Shown: piece after piece, positions 61,448-64,000 of the stretch
How positions within the stretch are numbered: the stretch's first letter is position 1
Layout of the letters: each line of letters starts with the position of its first letter
Source of the DNA: Paenibacillus chondroitinus NBRC 15376
Lineage (GTDB): Bacteria > Bacillota > Bacilli > Paenibacillales > NBRC-103111
Reading direction: 5' to 3'
Length of the DNA stretch: 64,000 nucleotides
Assembly (NCBI RefSeq): GCF_004000765.1
Contig: NZ_BILW01000005.1
Span: 186,001-250,000 of the forward strand
Position numbers and translations under genes: made by a program
Notes under the pieces: generated by a model
What the model was told of the DNA's origin: nothing
The model's database searches: none
The model's input: only the letters and a program-made list of their open reading frames with translations

Positions 61448-62761
61448 ATGACAAATCCGATTATTCAAGAACGAACAGAGCGCACGCAGTGGTTTTTGCA
61501 GGATCGATTCGGTATGTTCATTCACTGGGGATTGTATGCGATTCCAGCTAGAGGGGAATGGGTTCGCAATGCGGAGCGCATTTCGGTAGAGGACTATCAG
61601 CCGTATTTTGATGAATTCGACCCTGTTCGCTATGATCCTAAAGCATGGGCGCGCGCAGCCAAACAAGCAGGGATGAAATATGCGGTATTGACGGCAAAAC
61701 ATCATGATGGTTTTTGCTTATTTGATAGCGCTCTCACGAAATATAAATCAACGAACACCAAAGCCGGGCGAGATTTAGTGCGGGAATTTATCGAAGCATT
61801 TCGGGCGGAAGGCTTGAAGGTCGGGCTCTATTATTCGCTAATCGATTGGCATCATGAGGATTATCCGGCTTACGGAGATCGCCACCATCCGATGCGGGGG
61901 AACGAGAGCTATGCCAGAAATCCGGAGACGTTCGACAGATATTTGCAATATATGCACGGGCAAGTCAAAGAGCTGCTCACGAATTATGGCAAGCTGGACA
62001 TCATGTGGTTCGATTTCTCCTATGATCAGATGAAGGGGGAGACCTGGAAAGCCACCGAGCTGATGGCGATGATTCGGTCTCTGCAGCCGCACGTCATTGT
62101 AGATAACCGTCTGGACGCAAGCGGCGAGGAAGGCGGAAGCATTTATACGAACAATCCGCTCAGCTATTCGGGCGACTTTGCTTCACCGGAACAAATCATT
62201 CCACCGCAAGGTGTGACGGATCACGAGGGCAACCCTATTCCATGGGAAGCTTGTATTACGCTAAATAATAACTGGGGCTATGCAGCTCAGGATTTCCAAT
62301 ATAAATCCCCGACTACCGTCATTCGGAAGCTGGTAGAGTGCGTCAGCAAAAACGGTAATTTGCTCTTGAATGTCGGTCCTAATGCGCTCGGCGAGATTCC
62401 GCAGGAGTCATTGGACATTTTGTCGGAGATTGGCGATTGGGTTCAGAAAAATGGGAACAGCATTTACGGCTGCGGGCAAGCCGATTGGCCGAAACCGGAA
62501 TGGGGCAGGTATACGCAAAAGGGCAATCTGCTGTATGCCCACTTATTCGAAGAAAGCGTAGGTCCCATCAATTTGAACGGTTTGGCTGGTAAAGTGAAGA
62601 AAGCCAGGCTGCTATCGGACGGTTCCGAGGTTTTCTTAAGCCGCCCTTGGAATGCCGCACAGTATCCGGATGATGCGTTCATTAGTTTCGGTAGACCGGA
62701 GCACTCGAGCTACCCGCTGCCGGATAAGAGGGCGACCGTTGTAGAGCTTACGCTGCTGTAA
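61448..62761 (+). CDS. Alpha-L-fucosidase, GH29 family
   Basis: 437 aa, no signal peptide, so cytosolic. WFLQDRFGMFIHWGLYAIPARGEW and LTAKHHDGFCLF are characteristic of GH29. The nucleophile is Asp189 in LDIMWFDFSYD. It releases fucose from short oligosaccharides taken up from outside, although the exact substrate is unknown. AAAGGTG lies before the ATG. No sugar transporter or fucose gene is adjacent, so it stands alone. Confidence 0.9.
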   Translation: MTNPIIQERTERTQWFLQDRFGMFIHWGLYAIPARGEWVRNAERISVEDYQPYFDEFDPVRYDPKAWARAAKQAGMKYAVLTAKHHDGFCLFDSALTKYKSTNTKAGRDLVREFIEAFRAEGLKVGLYYSLIDWHHEDYPAYGDRHHPMRGNESYARNPETFDRYLQYMHGQVKELLTNYGKLDIMWFDFSYDQMKGETWKATELMAMIRSLQPHVIVDNRLDASGEEGGSIYTNNPLSYSGDFASPEQIIPPQGVTDHEGNPIPWEACITLNNNWGYAAQDFQYKSPTTVIRKLVECVSKNGNLLLNVGPNALGEIPQESLDILSEIGDWVQKNGNSIYGCGQADWPKPEWGRYTQKGNLLYAHLFEESVGPINLNGLAGKVKKARLLSDGSEVFLSRPWNAAQYPDDAFISFGRPEHSSYPLPDKRATVVELTLL

Positions 62762-62849
62762 TTTTTGAAATTACCATTTGACCACGCTCCCATTCGATTT
62801 TAAGATAATAGTAGTCTTATTATTATTTTGGAAACGAAGGTGCCCTCAT

Positions 62850-63116
62850 TTGACTTATTTTCTTGTTTATTTACTGCTGATGAATATCGTTACTTTCATA
62901 GAGATGGGGCACGACAAGGGACAAGCCAAAAAAGGCGGACGCAGAGTCCCTGAGAAGCGGCTGTTTATGTTTGCTGCACTTGGCGGCGGGATTGGCGGTT
63001 GGCTCGGCATGCGGGTTTGGCGGCATAAGACGAAGCATACCTCATTCGTTATCGGGATGCCTTTGCTTGTTGCGCTAAATTGTATATGCGTTATTTTGAT
63101 CGCCATTTATATGTAG
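62850..63116 (+). CDS. DUF1294 small membrane protein
   Basis: 88 aa. DKGQAKKGGRRVPEKRLFMFAALGGGIGGWLGMRVWRHKTKHTSFVIG, given in parts here, has the DUF1294 core: MGHDKGQAKKG, VPEKRLF and FRHKT-like WRHKTKH, flanked by two hydrophobic segments. B. subtilis YsdA is alike. Function unknown. TTG 62850 is the proposed start, with AAGGTG 7 nt upstream; the frame is open from ATG 62778, but that extension does not look like the family. Confidence 0.85.
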   Translation: MTYFLVYLLLMNIVTFIEMGHDKGQAKKGGRRVPEKRLFMFAALGGGIGGWLGMRVWRHKTKHTSFVIGMPLLVALNCICVILIAIYM

Positions 63117-63176
63117 TCAAGATTATGTTCGTATCCTCATATGTATAAAGCATGACGGGACATCGGAGGTACGAAC

Positions 63177-63464
63177 ATGAGTTATCAGCTGTATGGCATC
63201 GATCCTGCGTTGATTGAGCGAGTTAAGTTCAAATTAAGAAACCCGGCGATCAAGGAACGCCTCATCATGCTGCTGCAAAGCGTTACGAAGGCTGATTTGC
63301 AAAATCGTATGAAAGTCACGCAGCTCATCGGGATTGCTTCCGGCATTCTCGGCGAGAATCTGACCAACTTCCAAGCGAATCAGATTTTGGAGTTCATTCT
63401 TTCCCAAAAAATCGATCCCTCGAACACGTTTCACTTGATCAAACTGTGGTCCATGTTTCGATAA
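63177..63464 (+). CDS. Stage VI sporulation protein F-like
   Basis: 95 aa helical protein. VTKADLQNRMKVTQLIGIASGILGE and ILEFILSQKIDPSNTFHLIKLW have the pattern of the SpoVIF family (a hydrophobic run of 'Q-I-x-F-I-x-x-x-K-I-D-P' then a Leu-rich tail). SpoVIF helps late coat assembly in B. subtilis. GGAGG stands 10 nt before the ATG. The family call rests on a remote pattern and could be wrong. Confidence 0.6.
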   Translation: MSYQLYGIDPALIERVKFKLRNPAIKERLIMLLQSVTKADLQNRMKVTQLIGIASGILGENLTNFQANQILEFILSQKIDPSNTFHLIKLWSMFR

Positions 63465-63474
63465 GCTATTCCCA

Positions 63475-63522
63475 AAATGCCGCCTGCAAGGTCTAAACGA
63501 CCTGGTCAGGTGGTATTTTTTT
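63475..63522 (+). terminator. Terminator after the SpoVIF-like gene
   Basis: AATGCCGCCTG / CAGGTGGTATT outer stem with an inner AAGGTC/GACCTG part, then seven T. Confidence 0.75.
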
Positions 63523-63540
63523 ACTTTTCAAAAAAACCAC

Positions 63541-63571
63541 TTGCATAACGAATACGTGTTCGGTATATAAT
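63541..63571 (+). promoter_or_regulatory. Sigma-A promoter of the SOS-controlled unit
   Basis: TTGCAT (63541-63546), 19-bp spacer, perfect TATAAT (63566-63571). The first LexA box lies inside the spacer and the second immediately downstream of the -10. Confidence 0.7.
63549..63562. promoter_or_regulatory. LexA (SOS) box 1
   Basis: CGAATACGTGTTCG matches the Gram-positive LexA operator CGAACNNNNGTTCG with one mismatch; the CGAAT half is also used by the B. subtilis recA box. Confidence 0.82.
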
Positions 63572-63579
63572 AAGTAACA

Positions 63580-63593
63580 CGAATATATGTTCG
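63580..63593. promoter_or_regulatory. LexA (SOS) box 2
   Basis: CGAATATATGTTCG, again a single mismatch to CGAACNNNNGTTCG. Its centre is 31 bp from that of box 1, about three helix turns, so two LexA dimers would face the same side. Confidence 0.82.
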
Positions 63594-63611
63594 CATATGG
63601 TGGTGAAAAAT

Positions 63612-63983
63612 ATGAGTGTTCATGCAAGAATTGAGACAGAAGAGGATGTTCAAATTATTAAGGAATATACGCTGCTGCCCATTTTGCTCGATATGTTGGC
63701 AAGGGATATGGAGGAGCTCAAGGTTTATAAGGATAAAATTGTGTATAATCATATTCTTTTTTACCTCAGAGAGGTGGAGACCGCCATTTATCCTCAATTA
63801 CAAAGCATTAAGAGTGTTATGAAGAAAAGAGATATTAAAGTCATTCACACCGAAATGAATGCGTTAGGCATTAATGTCGAGTACAAAGTCCGAGGCTACA
63901 TCCATCACTTCACGATGCTTCGCAGCTTGGTTAAAGCAGAACTGATGACTACGCTGATGAATATGCGGGGGGGATTACGGTGA
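63612..63983 (+). CDS. Hypothetical protein under SOS control
   Basis: 123 aa, soluble and largely helical, not recognised. It has an acidic N-terminal part (ARIETEEDVQIIKEYTLL), a central ELKVYKDKIVYNHILFYLREVE and a basic C-terminus. ATG 63612 follows GGTGGTGAAAAAT; ATG 63597 in frame is possible but would lack a ribosome site. The promoter upstream has two LexA boxes, so expression should rise after DNA damage. The following gene starts inside its stop codon (GTGA), so both are cotranscribed. Confidence 0.75.
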   Translation: MSVHARIETEEDVQIIKEYTLLPILLDMLARDMEELKVYKDKIVYNHILFYLREVETAIYPQLQSIKSVMKKRDIKVIHTEMNALGINVEYKVRGYIHHFTMLRSLVKAELMTTLMNMRGGLR

Positions 63984-64000
63984 GCAAAGGAAAGGAACGG
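63980..64000 (+). CDS. Start of a second SOS-operon gene (truncated by window end)
   Basis: GTG at 63980 overlaps the previous stop by 4 bp and has a G-rich GGGGGGG run about 7 nt upstream. The seven visible codons read MSKGKER. Identity cannot be told. In related Bacilli the gene after such an SOS promoter is often a YolD-like protein or a Y-family polymerase, but this is only a guess. Confidence 0.5.

Noticed and set aside
1..64000. CRISPR arrays, insertion sequences, prophage genes, tRNA or rRNA genes
   Set aside because: No direct-repeat array, transposase, integrase, phage structural gene or cloverleaf/rRNA sequence was seen anywhere in the window.

Overview
The window is chromosomal DNA of a low-to-mid-GC, endospore-forming Firmicute, most likely Paenibacillus or a close Paenibacillaceae relative. 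The evidence is: B. subtilis-like gene order (the whole ylo block), CcpA and an HPr-like protein, SpoVM, RemA, YlbF/YlbG and YlaN, a tyrosine T-box, Gram-positive terminators, frequent TTG/GTG starts with strong Shine-Dalgarno sequences, and a bacterial XPB helicase. The call is by inference from gene content; no rRNA or tRNA gene is visible.

Region 1 (1-15 kb): a zinc-ribbon hypothetical, ccpA, mtnN, then acuC and acuA on the minus strand divergent from acsA (acetate/acetoin metabolism; acuB is absent between acuA and acuC). Next come a class A penicillin-binding protein with two C-terminal FN3 domains, a tyrosine T-box with tyrS, rpsD with a roughly 195-nt leader, and a GAF-GGDEF diguanylate cyclase.

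Region 2 (14.5-32.7 kb): mixed genes. They include a TVP38/DedA-like membrane protein, an HPr-like protein that kept the regulatory Ser but lost the catalytic His, ylaN, a Ca2+/H+ antiporter, an Asp23-family protein, ftsW with a yugN-like gene, an M20 amidohydrolase, a CBS-pair protein and two Gfo/Idh/MocA oxidoreductases. An XPB helicase with an overlapping partner follows, then ylbF and ylbG split by an asparaginase, an unknown protein, a LysR regulator, a PHP phosphoesterase and galU.

Region 3 (32.8-61.2 kb): the conserved ylo/housekeeping cluster: rqcH, a Ca2+-type P-ATPase, dapF, a metF/homocysteine methyltransferase fusion, yicC, remA, gmk, rpoZ, coaBC, priA, def, fmt, rsmB, rlmN, prpC, prkC, rsgA, rpe, a small membrane protein, spoVM, rpmB (minus), yloU, yloV (fakA-like), degV (fakB-like) and recG. 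Many neighbours overlap by 1-11 bp, so long operons are likely. dapF and the metF fusion are inserted relative to B. subtilis, and degV stands where sdaAB/sdaAA are in B. subtilis.

Region 4 (61.4-64 kb): a GH29 fucosidase, a DUF1294 membrane protein, a SpoVIF-like protein, and an unknown gene behind a promoter that carries two near-perfect LexA (SOS) boxes, coupled by a 4-bp overlap to a gene that runs off the window. The most interesting signals are this SOS promoter, the XPB-partner pair and the His-less HPr.
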